A stretch of DNA of 64,000 bases from Palsa-506 sp963755815 (GTDB taxonomy: Bacteria > Actinomycetota > Actinomycetes > Streptosporangiales > Streptosporangiaceae): NCBI GenBank assembly GCA_963755815.1, contig CAVWLF010000013.1:186001-250000 (forward strand), in the 5' to 3' direction. This document shows positions 33,901-41,699 of this stretch, piece after piece. Made by a program: the position numbers and the translations under genes. The notes beneath the pieces are model-generated. The model searched no databases. It saw only the letters and a program-made list of their open reading frames with translations, and was not told where the DNA came from. Position 1 is the stretch's first letter. Each line of letters opens with the position of its first letter.

Positions 33901-35586
33901 GATCCACGGGGTGCCTGGCCCGGCGAAGTCCAGGGTGATCCGGGCCAGGCCGGGCCGGGCCGCCGACATGGTGTTGAACACGACCACGGCCCGGTCCGCC
34001 GGGCCGGCGCCGGGCGCCGTGCTGGCCAGGCCGGCCAGGTAGCGCGCGGCGTCATCGCGCGCCGCGGCGCCCCGCTCGTGCGCCTCCTGCCAGCCGGCCA
34101 GCAGGTCCAGGTAGACCTGGTCGCCCTCGGTGCCGGTGATCGCGTCGTGGTGCGCGCCGAAAACCAGCTGCCGCCACGCCTTGTCCAGCCCGTCGGCCGG
34201 GTAGTCCGCGCCCGCCAGCCAGGCCAGGGTGGCCAGCCGCTCGCCGTCTTCCACCGCGATTTCCGCGGCCCGCTGGCCCTGCTTGGTGTCGATGTAGGAC
34301 ACGTCCTTGCCGGGATACACCGGGTTCATGTCCCTGGTCTGCGGGGTAATCCACACGTCCCGCCGCTCGGCATCATGGCGCACCGCGGCGAAGAACTCGC
34401 CCGGCAGCGCGGTCACGAACCGGGGCCAGACATAGCGGGAGTTCCAGTCCCGGTAGATCCTGGTCGCCCAGCGGGACGGGACCACGTGGTCGGCGCCGAC
34501 CGGCAGCAGCACGTTGCGGGTCGCGGCCACCGGCGCCAGCAGGGCGAACTGGCCGTACGCGGCCCGCTCGGCGGCCGCCAGGTCGGGGGCGTCCTGGGTC
34601 ACCCAGCCCGCGCCGTAATGGTTCGGCATGTAGGCGGTGAGCAGGCCGTGGCCGTCCGGCGAAAGCCATTCGAACTCGCTGGCGAACTGCATGCGGGTGT
34701 TGTCGCCGACGGTCCGGTCCGGCCCCCACTGGTGGAACGGCCCCCGGGCCCAGGCGGACTCGGTCAGGCCCGCCGCCGCCATCAGCCCCGGGTAGCCGGG
34801 ATCGTGGCCGAACGCGTCCAGCATCCAGGCCACGGCGGGCCGCGCCCCGAGCACGTCGCGCTGGTAGCCGAGTCCGTAGATCGCGTTGCGGATCGTGGAC
34901 TCGGCCGAGGTCAGGTTGGTGTTCGGCTCGTTGTAACTGCCGCCGACGATCTCGATCCGGCCGCCCGCGATGAAGGCCAGCAGATCGGCGCGGTCTTCCG
35001 GGTGCGCGTCGAAGTGCGGCTTGAGGTAGTCGATCTCGGCCAGCACGAACTTGTAGTCCGGGTCCTGCCTCGCCTCCTCCAGGTGCAGCCGGACCAGCTC
35101 GAACGCGGTCCTGGTGTCCGGCAGGCGGCCCGCCTCGTCGGCCATCAGCAGCCGGGACTCGGTGAACTGGCCCTGGGTGTTCCACCAGACCGGGTCGTAG
35201 TGGAAGTGACTCACCATCCACATGGTCCAGCCGGTCTCGGCCACGGTGATCTCCGCGGGCAGCTCGGCGCGGGCCGTGACCTCGCGGGTGCCGCCGGGCC
35301 CGCCGGTCTCGGCGATCGCGGTGACCGGCAGGATGGCGCCCGGGACGTGCGGCGCGGCGACCGCCACGCCCACCTCGGCGGTCCGCTCGCCGCCCGGCTC
35401 GGGCACCGGGACGCTGACCGGCCGCGGCGTGCTGACTCCCGGCCCTTCGACCCGCACCGTGACCGGCGTACCGCTGGCCCGGATCAGGCCCGCGCCCGCG
35501 TTGGCCAGCGTCACCCGGATGACCTGCAGCGGGTGCGCGACTGTCCCGGCGAACAGGTCGGTCGAGGTAACACTACTGATCCGCAT
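30970..35586 (-). CDS. GH38 alpha-mannosidase-type glycoside hydrolase
   Basis: A very long (1538-residue) family 38 enzyme. An N-terminal beta-rich domain (1-115) is followed by the catalytic domain with zinc ligands H127, D131 (HFHYDPVWW), nucleophile D257 (LDAFGHDP) and the HHDAITGT motif at 479-486, then the central beta domains. Near residue 990 lies an Ala/Gly/Ser linker coded by a 15-nt minisatellite, then further beta-sandwich modules. There is no signal peptide, so it is probably cytoplasmic, acting on imported mannosides or related glycans. ATG 35586 is chosen because MRISSVTS begins the conserved fold; ATG at 35628 is possible. It overlaps the LuxR gene downstream and is divergent from a LacI regulator. 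Confidence 0.88.
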   Translation of the reverse strand: MRISSVTSTDLFAGTVAHPLQVIRVTLANAGAGLIRASGTPVTVRVEGPGVSTPRPVSVPVPEPGGERTAEVGVAVAAPHVPGAILPVTAIAETGGPGGTREVTARAELPAEITVAETGWTMWMVSHFHYDPVWWNTQGQFTESRLLMADEAGRLPDTRTAFELVRLHLEEARQDPDYKFVLAEIDYLKPHFDAHPEDRADLLAFIAGGRIEIVGGSYNEPNTNLTSAESTIRNAIYGLGYQRDVLGARPAVAWMLDAFGHDPGYPGLMAAAGLTESAWARGPFHQWGPDRTVGDNTRMQFASEFEWLSPDGHGLLTAYMPNHYGAGWVTQDAPDLAAAERAAYGQFALLAPVAATRNVLLPVGADHVVPSRWATRIYRDWNSRYVWPRFVTALPGEFFAAVRHDAERRDVWITPQTRDMNPVYPGKDVSYIDTKQGQRAAEIAVEDGERLATLAWLAGADYPADGLDKAWRQLVFGAHHDAITGTEGDQVYLDLLAGWQEAHERGAAARDDAARYLAGLASTAPGAGPADRAVVVFNTMSAARPGLARITLDFAGPGTPWIALTDSGGAAVAFLAEGVRRHGDGSLAGLTLTFRADSVPALGYRTYWVSGTAAPGGQGPSGPAGWAPAAGLIIENEAFLVEADPDRGGTLSRILDKRSGRELAAGPANELVLQEEYDYHPKWNEGPWLLTPKGPGTGSAGRPARVRAERCAVGARLVAETDLDGLRFTQEILLWDGASRIEFRTHADGSIGSDRLLRVRFPAAVPGALPVYQSALSVLGRPFGSADTDVAEHWYTLDNPAHEWFGLSSAARVSLTAPSGERLTRAIGVAEVVCPARPDAVRAAIRDLLVALAGQGVTATCARPDGPRYGSIDLDSNLPDVRIALGGPEQNPFTAEVLAAAGPEAGRELAAQLSARGWARLWVPAAISREQAFRPGADLRGARDLPVLIVAGGDLAAAIAAVTADLADAVIEAGPAPAGAASGGAASDGAASAAAASDGEASGAAASAGAGGEAGPAGPDLAGYSVALLNRGTPSSLVTPDGTLNIALMRSCSGWPCGVWIEGDARTAPDGSSFAWQHWSHTFEYALAAGPGDWRTAGFPLAGLDYNRDLLAVQTGLHDGPLPASASLLSVEPATAVLSALKPHGNPLASGRPGAPERGDGVTLRLRDVSGQPGPAVARVRIAAGLAAASRTGPGEEAGGARLPLQDGAAVAEVPAAGVVTLALATRPWLAGPPDAAGAPAAAAMPEPAQPVYTRYWLHGKGPAPAGNLPVAVHLSAPPGAAGPADGAAGRGARIALAGPGDATGVLRLTVACGPEPAAGSAELDVPAGLAVDPAGPLRYDLAPRGHASWELRVRARPGAAAGRYFLAARIRDRAGQLLEDAALVTVGEQARPSPGGSAAELIERYLADEQATAAELDISLPARELVLRPGGHGEVAVRLANGTAAGLRGEAQLVSPFGSWGQARPWTQGFAVGPGQDVTLRYSVTAAPAARHGQAWWVLIKVMYFGRVRYTEAIACSVADSSPGETLDVPASTAMRP
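32564..32653 (-). repeat. 15-nt coding minisatellite in the GH38 gene, six units
   Basis: Six 15-nt units (plus-strand consensus NCGGAAGCTGCCCCG; boundaries 32564, 32579, 32594, 32609, 32624, 32639) code for a five-residue Ala/Gly/Ser-rich linker. All units have equal length, so the reading frame is kept. The number of units could vary between strains by slippage. Confidence 0.8.
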
Positions 35587-35604
35587 GGGCTTTATCGTCC
35601 CATG
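35584..35604. promoter_or_regulatory. Inverted repeat at the GH38 start, candidate LacI operator
   Basis: CATGGG (35584-35589) and CCCATG (35599-35604) are perfect inverted arms with a 9-nt spacer covering the GH38 start codon in the 109-nt interval between the divergent GH38 and LacI genes. A repressor bound here could block both. The symmetry is visible; the regulator is inferred. Confidence 0.35.
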
Positions 35605-35695
35605 AAGCCGCCCGCCGGCCGATAGCATGCGGATGGCGGAGAGCCGCGCCTGGCCCTTGCCGGGCCGGAAGCCGCGGAGCGGAGCGTGACTGCCA

Positions 35696-36724
35696 GTGCC
35701 AGACGTGCCAGTGACGCTCCGGGACGTCGCCGCCGCGGCCGGCGTGCATCCGGCGACCGCGTCCCGCGCGCTCAGCCCGGAGACCAGGATCCTGGTCAGC
35801 GAGGAAACCGCGGCCCGGGTGCTGGCGGCCGCGGCGGAACTCGGCTACCGCCCGAACCCGGTAGCCAGGAGCCTGCGAACCAGGCGCTCGCACACCGTGG
35901 GCGTGCTGATCCCCGACCTCAACAACCCGCTCTTCCCGCCGATCGTGCGCGGCGTTGACGACCGGCTCGCCGAGGCCGGCTACGTGGCGCTGATCGGCAA
36001 TACCGACGGCGATGACGATCGCGAGCGGGTCGTGTTCGAGCAGATGCGCGCCCGCCATGTGGACGGCTTCGTGCTGGCCACCGCGCACCTGCGCAGCCCG
36101 ATGCTGGTCGAGGCGGTCCGGGCCGAGCTGCCCGTCGTGCTGATGAACCGGCTGGCCGAGGACTACAGCTTCCCGTCCGTCTCCGTGGACAACGAGCGCG
36201 GCGTCCGGATGGCCGTGACCCACCTGGCCGCACTCGGGCACCGCCGGATCGCCCACATCGCCGGCCCCCAGGACGTGTCGACCGGGCGCAACCGCTACCG
36301 GGGATTCGTCGGCGCCATGGCGGCCAGCGGCCTGCCAGTCGACCCGGGCCTGGTGGTCTTCGCCGGCCGGTTCTCGATCGAGGAGGGCATGCGATGCTGC
36401 CGGGAGCTGCTGGCGCTGCCGGAGGGATGCACGGCCATCGCGGCCGGCAACGACATGCTCGCCCTCGGCTGTTACGCCGCGCTGGACGCGGCCGGGCTGA
36501 GCTGCCCGGCGGATATGTCGGTCGTCGGCTTCAACGACATGCCGTTCATTGACCTGCTGCACCCGCCGCTGACCACGATCAGGTTCCCGCATTACCAGGT
36601 CGGCACGGAGGCCGCGCAGCTGCTGCTGGAGCGGATCGGCGACAACAGCGGGCCGGTCAAGATCCTCTACCTGGCGCCGGAGTTCGTCACCCGCGGCTCC
36701 ACCGCGCCGCCGCCCGGGTCCTGA
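35696..36724 (+). CDS. LacI-family transcription regulator
   Basis: A 342-residue repressor with an N-terminal helix-turn-helix and hinge (VTLRDVAAAAGVHPATASRAL, ARVLAAAAELGYRPNPVARSLR; residues 5-62) and a periplasmic-binding-protein-like sensor (VGVLIPDLNNPLFPPIVRGV; VDNERGVRMAVTHLAALGHRRIAHI; CTAIAAGNDMLALG). Starts are GTG codons at 35696 or 35705. Divergent from the GH38 gene, it probably responds to a sugar and represses that gene; it could also act on the operon starting at 38044, which has a LacI-like site. Confidence 0.9.
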   Translation: MPDVPVTLRDVAAAAGVHPATASRALSPETRILVSEETAARVLAAAAELGYRPNPVARSLRTRRSHTVGVLIPDLNNPLFPPIVRGVDDRLAEAGYVALIGNTDGDDDRERVVFEQMRARHVDGFVLATAHLRSPMLVEAVRAELPVVLMNRLAEDYSFPSVSVDNERGVRMAVTHLAALGHRRIAHIAGPQDVSTGRNRYRGFVGAMAASGLPVDPGLVVFAGRFSIEEGMRCCRELLALPEGCTAIAAGNDMLALGCYAALDAAGLSCPADMSVVGFNDMPFIDLLHPPLTTIRFPHYQVGTEAAQLLLERIGDNSGPVKILYLAPEFVTRGSTAPPPGS

Positions 36725-36766
36725 CCGGGGCGGCCCGGGTCAGCGGGCCGGCTCGGCGGGGCCGGC

Positions 36767-37828
36767 TCAGCGGGCCAGCTGGCGGGCCATCCAGTCGGCG
36801 GTGTACGGCCGGTGCTGCTGCGGCAGGTTGGCGCAGCCGTGATTGCCGTCGGCGAGCAGCAGCAGCTCGGCCGGCCCGCCCGCCTCCCCGGCCAGCTGCC
36901 GGGCCTGCTCCCAGGGGCAGATCCGGTCCCGCTGGCCGGCCACGATCAGCAGCGGCGCGGTCAGCTGCCCGGCCCGGCCGGCCAGGGTCAGCTCATCCGC
37001 GCGCAGCCGGGCCTCCTTCGCGGTCGCCGCCTTCGCCCGGGCGCCGAACGCGTCCCGGCTGAGCTCCGGCAGCTGGTCCCAGGCCGCGCCGAAGCTGAAC
37101 GGGCCGGACAGCGTGACGCAGGCCCGCACCCGGTGGTCCCCGCTGGCCAGCCGGGCCGCGTAGTAGCCGCCCAGGCTGACGCCCCAGACCCCGATCCGGG
37201 CCGGGTCCACGCCGGGCAGCAGGCTGACCGCGTCCAGGATGGCGCCGCCCGGGACTTCCCAGTCCGGCCTGATGGCCAGGCCGTACTCGGCCTCGCCCTG
37301 CCCGGGACCGTCCACGCAGAACGTCGCGAGGCCCCGGTCCAGGAAGAGCTGCTCGCTCGCGCGGAGTTCCTCCTTCGCCGAGTCCAGGCCGGAGATCAGG
37401 ACCACCACCGCGGCCGGGCCGGGCGCCCGCGGGCGGCGCAGGATCCCGGGCAGGACGCTGCCGTCGAAGGGGATCTCGACCCGCTCGCCCGGCGGGTCGA
37501 GATACGGCAGCGCGTCGGTCAGGCACCCGACGGCGGCCGCGTGGGCCGCCCGCAGCTGCGGCATGTCCTGCACGAACAGGAACTTCGCGAAGTGGTAGTA
37601 CACGGCCGCCTGGGCCAGGTGAGCGCCCGCGGACCGGGTCCGGCCATCGCCGAGCGCCACCCGGCCGAGCTTCTCGTGCGCCGCGGCGGCCTCGCACCAG
37701 GCCGCGCACCAGCCGCTCCAGTCATCGATGGCGGCCGTCACGCGGGCGAAGTCAGCGGCGTCCACGCCGTTGGCGATGAAGCGCGGCGCCCAGTGGTCGA
37801 TCGCCGCGGTCACCCGCCGGTCCGGCAT
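36767..37828 (-). CDS. Alpha/beta hydrolase, FrsA/DUF1100-like
   Basis: A 353-residue alpha/beta hydrolase with a helical N-terminal cap (about 1-125) and a catalytic domain. The nucleophile elbow is GVSLGG (Ser at about residue 216), preceded by the oxyanion-region LISGLDSAKEEL and CVDGPGQGEAEY. ADGNHGCANL near the C-terminus supplies the likely histidine and LIVAGQRDRICP the acid region. The pattern resembles 2,6-dihydropseudooxynicotine hydrolase and other C-C bond hydrolases, but the substrate is unknown. ATG 37828 is preferred; a GTG at 37876 is an alternative. Confidence 0.82.
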   Translation of the reverse strand: MPDRRVTAAIDHWAPRFIANGVDAADFARVTAAIDDWSGWCAAWCEAAAAHEKLGRVALGDGRTRSAGAHLAQAAVYYHFAKFLFVQDMPQLRAAHAAAVGCLTDALPYLDPPGERVEIPFDGSVLPGILRRPRAPGPAAVVVLISGLDSAKEELRASEQLFLDRGLATFCVDGPGQGEAEYGLAIRPDWEVPGGAILDAVSLLPGVDPARIGVWGVSLGGYYAARLASGDHRVRACVTLSGPFSFGAAWDQLPELSRDAFGARAKAATAKEARLRADELTLAGRAGQLTAPLLIVAGQRDRICPWEQARQLAGEAGGPAELLLLADGNHGCANLPQQHRPYTADWMARQLAR

Positions 37829-37975
37829 GCGGATATTCTTGCACACGATTGCATCTGCTCCGTGGCAGAATGTCACCTTATTGAACGTATAGTCAGCGCC
37901 CGGTGCTCAGCCGGAGGCCCAGCCGCCCGCAGCGGGACCGCGGCAAGGAACCGATAACGGCTTGGCCACAGCCCG

Positions 37976-38024
37976 TTGACAACTAGTCGCGCAGTACGCA
38001 ACGCTCGATGCGCAAACGATTGTG
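37976..38024 (+). promoter_or_regulatory. Promoter-like -35 and LacI-type half-palindrome before the oxidoreductase operon
   Basis: A consensus -35 TTGACA is at 37976-37981; the -10 is not clear. Downstream, CGCAAACGATTGTG (38011-38024) is an imperfect 14-nt palindrome (5 of 7 pairs) of the CAAACG type recognised by many LacI-family repressors. The site lies between promoter and the start at 38044, where repressor binding would block transcription. The candidate regulator is the LacI gene at 35696. Confidence 0.4.
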
Positions 38025-38043
38025 AAGCTCTTGGAGCGATGCG

Positions 38044-39012
38044 ATGACCGAGCAGGGAGACGAGTCCAGGCTCGGCTGGCTGGGGACCGGCCGGATGGGA
38101 TCCGAGCTGGTCCGCAGGCTGCTCGCGGCCGGCTGCGACGTATCGGCCTATAACCGGACCAAGGCCCGGGCCGAGCCGCTCGCCGCGGCCGGCGCGAAGC
38201 TCGTCGACTCCGCCGCCGAGCTGGCCGCCATGGACATCGTGTTCGTGACGGTCGGCACTTCCCAGGACCTGATCGACGCGCTCACCGGCCCCGACGGGCT
38301 GCTGTCGTCCGGCGTCGCGCCGCCGATCGTGGTGGACTGCTCCACCATCTCGGCCGAGGCCTCGCGGCAGGTCCGGCAGCAACTCGCCGCGCGCGGCGCC
38401 ACCCTGCTCGCGGCCCCGGTCATGGGCAATCCCAAGGTGGCCAGGGCCGGCCAGCTGACGTTCGCGGTATCCGGGCCGCGGGCCGCGTTCGACACCGTCC
38501 GGCCCTACCTGGACCTGCTCGGGGCCGGCGCGACCTATGTCGGGGAGGGCGAGCTCGCCCGGATCGTGAAGCTGTGCCACAACCTCTTCCTCGGCGTGGT
38601 CATCCAGTCGCTGGCTGAGGTAACCGTCCTGGCCGAGAAGAGCGGCGTGAGCAGGCAGGCGTTCCTGGCCTGCCTCAATGACAGCGTGATGGGCTCGGCC
38701 TTCACCAGGTACAAGACCCCGGCGCTAGTGAATCTCGACTTCAGCGCCACCTTCACGGCCGAGCTGCTGCGCAAGGACCTTGACCTCGGGCTGGCCGCGG
38801 CCCGCGAGCGCGAGGCGCCCCTTCCGCTGGCCGCGCTGGTGCACCAGCTGGTGCAGAGCCTGGTCGGGCACGGATACGGCGAGGCTGACTTCGCGGCGCT
38901 GCTCATGCTGCAGGCCCAGTCGGCCGGCCTGGAACTCAGCAGCGAGAATGCGGACGTTTCCGATGGCCTCGGATCTGACCACACGAATGGCACAGACAAT
39001 GCAGTACGGTAA
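38044..39012 (+). CDS. NAD(P)-dependent beta-hydroxyacid dehydrogenase family oxidoreductase
   Basis: A 322-residue protein of the 3-hydroxyisobutyrate dehydrogenase family. The N-terminal Rossmann motif GWLGTGRMGS is at residues 11-20, substrate-binding DCSTIS at 98-103, APVMGNP at 124-130 (where the family has APVSGG), and the catalytic K176 with N180 in IVKLCHN. GGAG at 38033-38036 supports the ATG. It is the first gene of the run that leads into the Liv-type transporter, so it probably handles the imported compound. Substrate unknown. Confidence 0.85.
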   Translation: MTEQGDESRLGWLGTGRMGSELVRRLLAAGCDVSAYNRTKARAEPLAAAGAKLVDSAAELAAMDIVFVTVGTSQDLIDALTGPDGLLSSGVAPPIVVDCSTISAEASRQVRQQLAARGATLLAAPVMGNPKVARAGQLTFAVSGPRAAFDTVRPYLDLLGAGATYVGEGELARIVKLCHNLFLGVVIQSLAEVTVLAEKSGVSRQAFLACLNDSVMGSAFTRYKTPALVNLDFSATFTAELLRKDLDLGLAAAREREAPLPLAALVHQLVQSLVGHGYGEADFAALLMLQAQSAGLELSSENADVSDGLGSDHTNGTDNAVR

Positions 39013-39169
39013 TTCACCAGCAGGCAATTCACGGCCATCCCGGACCGGCCAGCCCGGATCGGCCAGCCGGCGATCGCCAGGGCGCCGCGGTATGACCGCG
39101 CCGGACTGGCCTTCCTATTTTACGAGTCCATTACATCGGCAGAACAAAACACTGGAAGGGAACAGCCGG

Positions 39170-40462
39170 ATGAAATCTGACCGCGCTCGGTTCCTGTCTC
39201 TCACGGCCACGGCCGCGGTACTCGCGCTGGGGCTCGCCGCCTGCAGCGGCAGCAGCAGCAGCGGTGGCAGCAGCCCGTCAGCCAGTGCCTCAGGTGGCTC
39301 GGCGACGACGACGAAGGCCCCGATTCAGATCGGCATCTCGCTGTCGCTGACCGGTGACTTCTCCGCCGACGGCCAGGCGTTCCAGCGTGGCTACGAGCTC
39401 TGGCAAAGCGACGTCAACAGCCACGGCGGCCTCCTCGGCCGCCAGGTCAAGCTGACCATCCTGAACGACGCCAGCTCGCCCACCACGGTCGTCGCCAATT
39501 ACCAGAAGCTGATCTCCGTCAACCACGTCGACCTGACCTTCGGCCCGTTCTCCTCACTGCTCACCGCGCCCGCCTCCACCGCCGTGGCCCGGTACGGGTA
39601 CGCCATGATCGAGGGCGCCGGAACCGCGCCCAGCGTCTTTCACGTGGCCTCCAACCTGCAGGTGCACAACATCTTCAGCCCCAGCCTGCCGGTAAAGGAC
39701 TACATGGTGCCGTTCTCCAACTGGGTCACGTCGCTGCCCGCTAGCCAGCGGCCGAAGACGGCGGCCTACCCGATGGCCAATGACCCGTTCGCCGACCCGC
39801 CGGTGCAGACCGCGCAGCGGAGCCTGGAAGCCGCCGGGGTGAAGACGGTTTACAGCAAGATCTTCCCCGAGGAAGTGTCCGACTATAAGGCGCCGGCCGA
39901 CCAGGTCGCCGCCAGCGGCGCGCAGGCGGTCGTGCTCGGCTCCACCGACGTGCCGACCGTGAACGCGTTCATGCAGGCCTTCGAGCAGCAGCACTACAAC
40001 CCGAAGATCTTCATCGCCGCCGCCGGACCCGACCAGGGCGCCGCGTTTATCAAGGCGGTGGGCAAGGCGAACGCCAACGGGATGATGGTGCCCGACGGCT
40101 GGTCCGGTAACTACAACAACGCGCTGAGTCATATTATGGTCCAGCAGTACATCGCCAAGTACGGCGGCACTCCCTCGGACATCAACGCTGACGTGGCCGA
40201 GGCTTACTCAGTCGGCGAGGTCGCGGCACTGGCCGTCAAGGCAACCGGGGGCACCGATAACGCCAAGATCATCACCTACCTGCACAGCGGGGTGACGCTG
40301 GCCACGGTGCAGGGACCGGTCCAGTTCAACGCGCTTGGCGAGAACCCCAAGGCCGTCGGGTTCATCTTCCAGTGGCAGAACGGCAACTTCAACCAGGTCC
40401 TGCCGGCGGACGCGTCAGGCTCGGTAAAGATCATCTACCCGAAGCCTCACTGGAGCAGCTGA
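39170..40462 (+). CDS. Branched-chain amino acid-type ABC transporter substrate-binding lipoprotein
   Basis: A 430-residue periplasmic-binding protein of the LivJ/Leu-binding type. Residues 1-25 are a lipoprotein signal with lipobox LAAC (Cys 25), then a Ser/Gly-rich linker to about 50, then the ligand fold (IQIGISLSLTGDFSADGQAFQRGYELW through PVQFNALGENPKAVGFIFQW). It delivers ligand to LivHMGF. Members of this family bind amino acids, aromatic acids or other small acids, so the ligand is open. GGAAGGG at 39154-39160 precedes the ATG. A very strong hairpin follows it, before a mini-lipoprotein. Confidence 0.92.
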   Translation: MKSDRARFLSLTATAAVLALGLAACSGSSSSGGSSPSASASGGSATTTKAPIQIGISLSLTGDFSADGQAFQRGYELWQSDVNSHGGLLGRQVKLTILNDASSPTTVVANYQKLISVNHVDLTFGPFSSLLTAPASTAVARYGYAMIEGAGTAPSVFHVASNLQVHNIFSPSLPVKDYMVPFSNWVTSLPASQRPKTAAYPMANDPFADPPVQTAQRSLEAAGVKTVYSKIFPEEVSDYKAPADQVAASGAQAVVLGSTDVPTVNAFMQAFEQQHYNPKIFIAAAGPDQGAAFIKAVGKANANGMMVPDGWSGNYNNALSHIMVQQYIAKYGGTPSDINADVAEAYSVGEVAALAVKATGGTDNAKIITYLHSGVTLATVQGPVQFNALGENPKAVGFIFQWQNGNFNQVLPADASGSVKIIYPKPHWSS

Positions 40463-40479
40463 GCAGCCTGGAGAACCGG

Positions 40480-40514
40480 GGGCGGCCCCAGGCGCATTGC
40501 GCCTGGGGCCGCCC
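40480..40514 (+). terminator. Perfect 16-bp hairpin after the substrate-binding protein gene
   Basis: GGGCGGCCCCAGGCGC (40480-40495) pairs perfectly with GCGCCTGGGGCCGCCC (40499-40514) around an ATT loop, 17 nt after the stop. There is no U-tract, which is common for actinobacterial terminators. It likely limits readthrough or protects the 3' end, so the binding protein is made in excess over the membrane subunits. Confidence 0.8.
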
Positions 40515-40570
40515 GCTCCGGCTCAGCATTAGCACGGTTTGGTTACGACTTCGGAAAGGAGGACCCGGGA

Positions 40571-40783
40571 ATGAAGCCGGTACGCGCCCGGTTCCTGTCA
40601 CTCGCCGCCACCGCCGCGGTACTCGCGCTGGTGCTCGCCGCCTGCGGCGGCAGCAGCCCGTCCTCCGGTGCGGCGCCCAGTTCACCGGCGGTCAAGTCGC
40701 CCATCAACTTCAACCAGGTGCTGCCCGCCAGCGCCGCGGGTTCCACCAAGGTCACCGACCCGAAGCCCGGCTGGGACAGCTGA
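40571..40783 (+). CDS. Mini-lipoprotein resembling the two ends of the substrate-binding protein
   Basis: A 70-residue product. Residues 1-29 (MKPVRARFLSLAATAAVLAL, then VLAACGGSS) closely match the signal peptide of the binding protein at 39170. The last 26 residues (INFNQVLPASAAGSTKVTDP, then KPGWDS) match its C-terminal end (NFNQVLPADASGSVKIIYPK, then PHWSS). The whole ligand-binding core is absent. It therefore looks like a tandem duplicate with a large internal deletion. AAAGGAGG at 40555-40562 is an excellent ribosome site, and the frame, lipobox (Cys 25) and stop are intact, so it may be expressed as a small membrane-anchored peptide. Function unknown. Confidence 0.75.
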   Translation: MKPVRARFLSLAATAAVLALVLAACGGSSPSSGAAPSSPAVKSPINFNQVLPASAAGSTKVTDPKPGWDS

Positions 40784-40817
40784 GCACCCTCATTGCCGGA
40801 GCCGGCGCGGAGCTGAC

Positions 40818-41699
40818 ATGGGACGCCAGATCTACGAGGCTATCGTCGACGGAATACTGGTCGGCGGTGTCTACGGCCTGATGGCCGTAGGGCTGACGCT
40901 GATCTTCGGCGTGCTCGACATCATCAATATCGCCCAGGGCATCCTGGTCATCCTCGGTGCCTACCTCAGCTACGCGCTGTCCGTGCACCTGCACATCGAC
41001 CTGTTCCTCGGCCTGCTCATCACCGTTCCGGCGATGTTCGGGGTCGGCGTCGCCATCTACTGGGCGTTCATCCGGCCGCTGCGCGGCCGGGAGCGAACGT
41101 CGATGTCGCTGCTGGCCAGCTACGCGGTCGCCATCATCATCGAGGGAATCCTCTACTGGATCTTCAGCCCGAACTACGTGCAGCTGAATGCCTGGTACGT
41201 GACCGCGAGCGTGCGCGTGTTCGGGTTCTACCTGCCGTACATCTACCTGTTCGGCTTCGCGCTGGCGGTGGCGCTGGTGGTGGCCCTGTACCTGATCCTG
41301 TACCGGACCCGGTTCGGCCGCAGTGTCCGGGCCACCATGCAGGACCAGACCGCGTCCCGGCTGATCGGGATCAACGTGAACCGGGTCGCCGCGGTGACGT
41401 TCGGGATCGGCGTCGCGGTGACCGCCGCGGGCGGCATGGTGTACGGCGCCACCAGCGGGGGATTCAACCCCAATAGCGGGTACGACCTGATCTCCCGGCT
41501 GCTCGCCATCATCATCCTCGGCGGCCTCGGCAGCATCGGCGGTGCCCTGGTGGCCGGGGTATTCATGATCACGCTGGAGTCGGTGGTCACCATCTGGTCA
41601 CCGAACTGGGCCACCGCGGTGTTCTACCTGTCGCTCGTGATCGTGCTCACGTTCCGGCCGACCGGCCTGTTCGGGCGCCGGGCGGTGCGAGCCCAATGA
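40818..41699 (+). CDS. livH: Branched-chain amino acid-type ABC transporter permease LivH
   Basis: A 293-residue membrane protein with about eight helices. DGILVGGVYGLMAVGLTLIF (residues 11-30) and the loop GRSVRATMQDQTASRLIGIN are LivH signatures, as is IILGGLGSIGGALVAGVFM. It forms the channel with LivM. The ATG at 40818 gives the canonical N-terminus. Its stop overlaps livM by ATGA. Confidence 0.93.
   Translation: MGRQIYEAIVDGILVGGVYGLMAVGLTLIFGVLDIINIAQGILVILGAYLSYALSVHLHIDLFLGLLITVPAMFGVGVAIYWAFIRPLRGRERTSMSLLASYAVAIIIEGILYWIFSPNYVQLNAWYVTASVRVFGFYLPYIYLFGFALAVALVVALYLILYRTRFGRSVRATMQDQTASRLIGINVNRVAAVTFGIGVAVTAAGGMVYGATSGGFNPNSGYDLISRLLAIIILGGLGSIGGALVAGVFMITLESVVTIWSPNWATAVFYLSLVIVLTFRPTGLFGRRAVRAQ

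Noticed and set aside
33181..35625. An 814-codon plus-strand frame opposite the GH38 gene
   Set aside because: The GH38 catalytic motifs are on the other strand; this frame is low-complexity shadow.
40571..40783. The mini-lipoprotein as a chance frame
   Set aside because: Strong ribosome site, lipobox and end-to-end similarity to the adjacent binding protein make chance unlikely.
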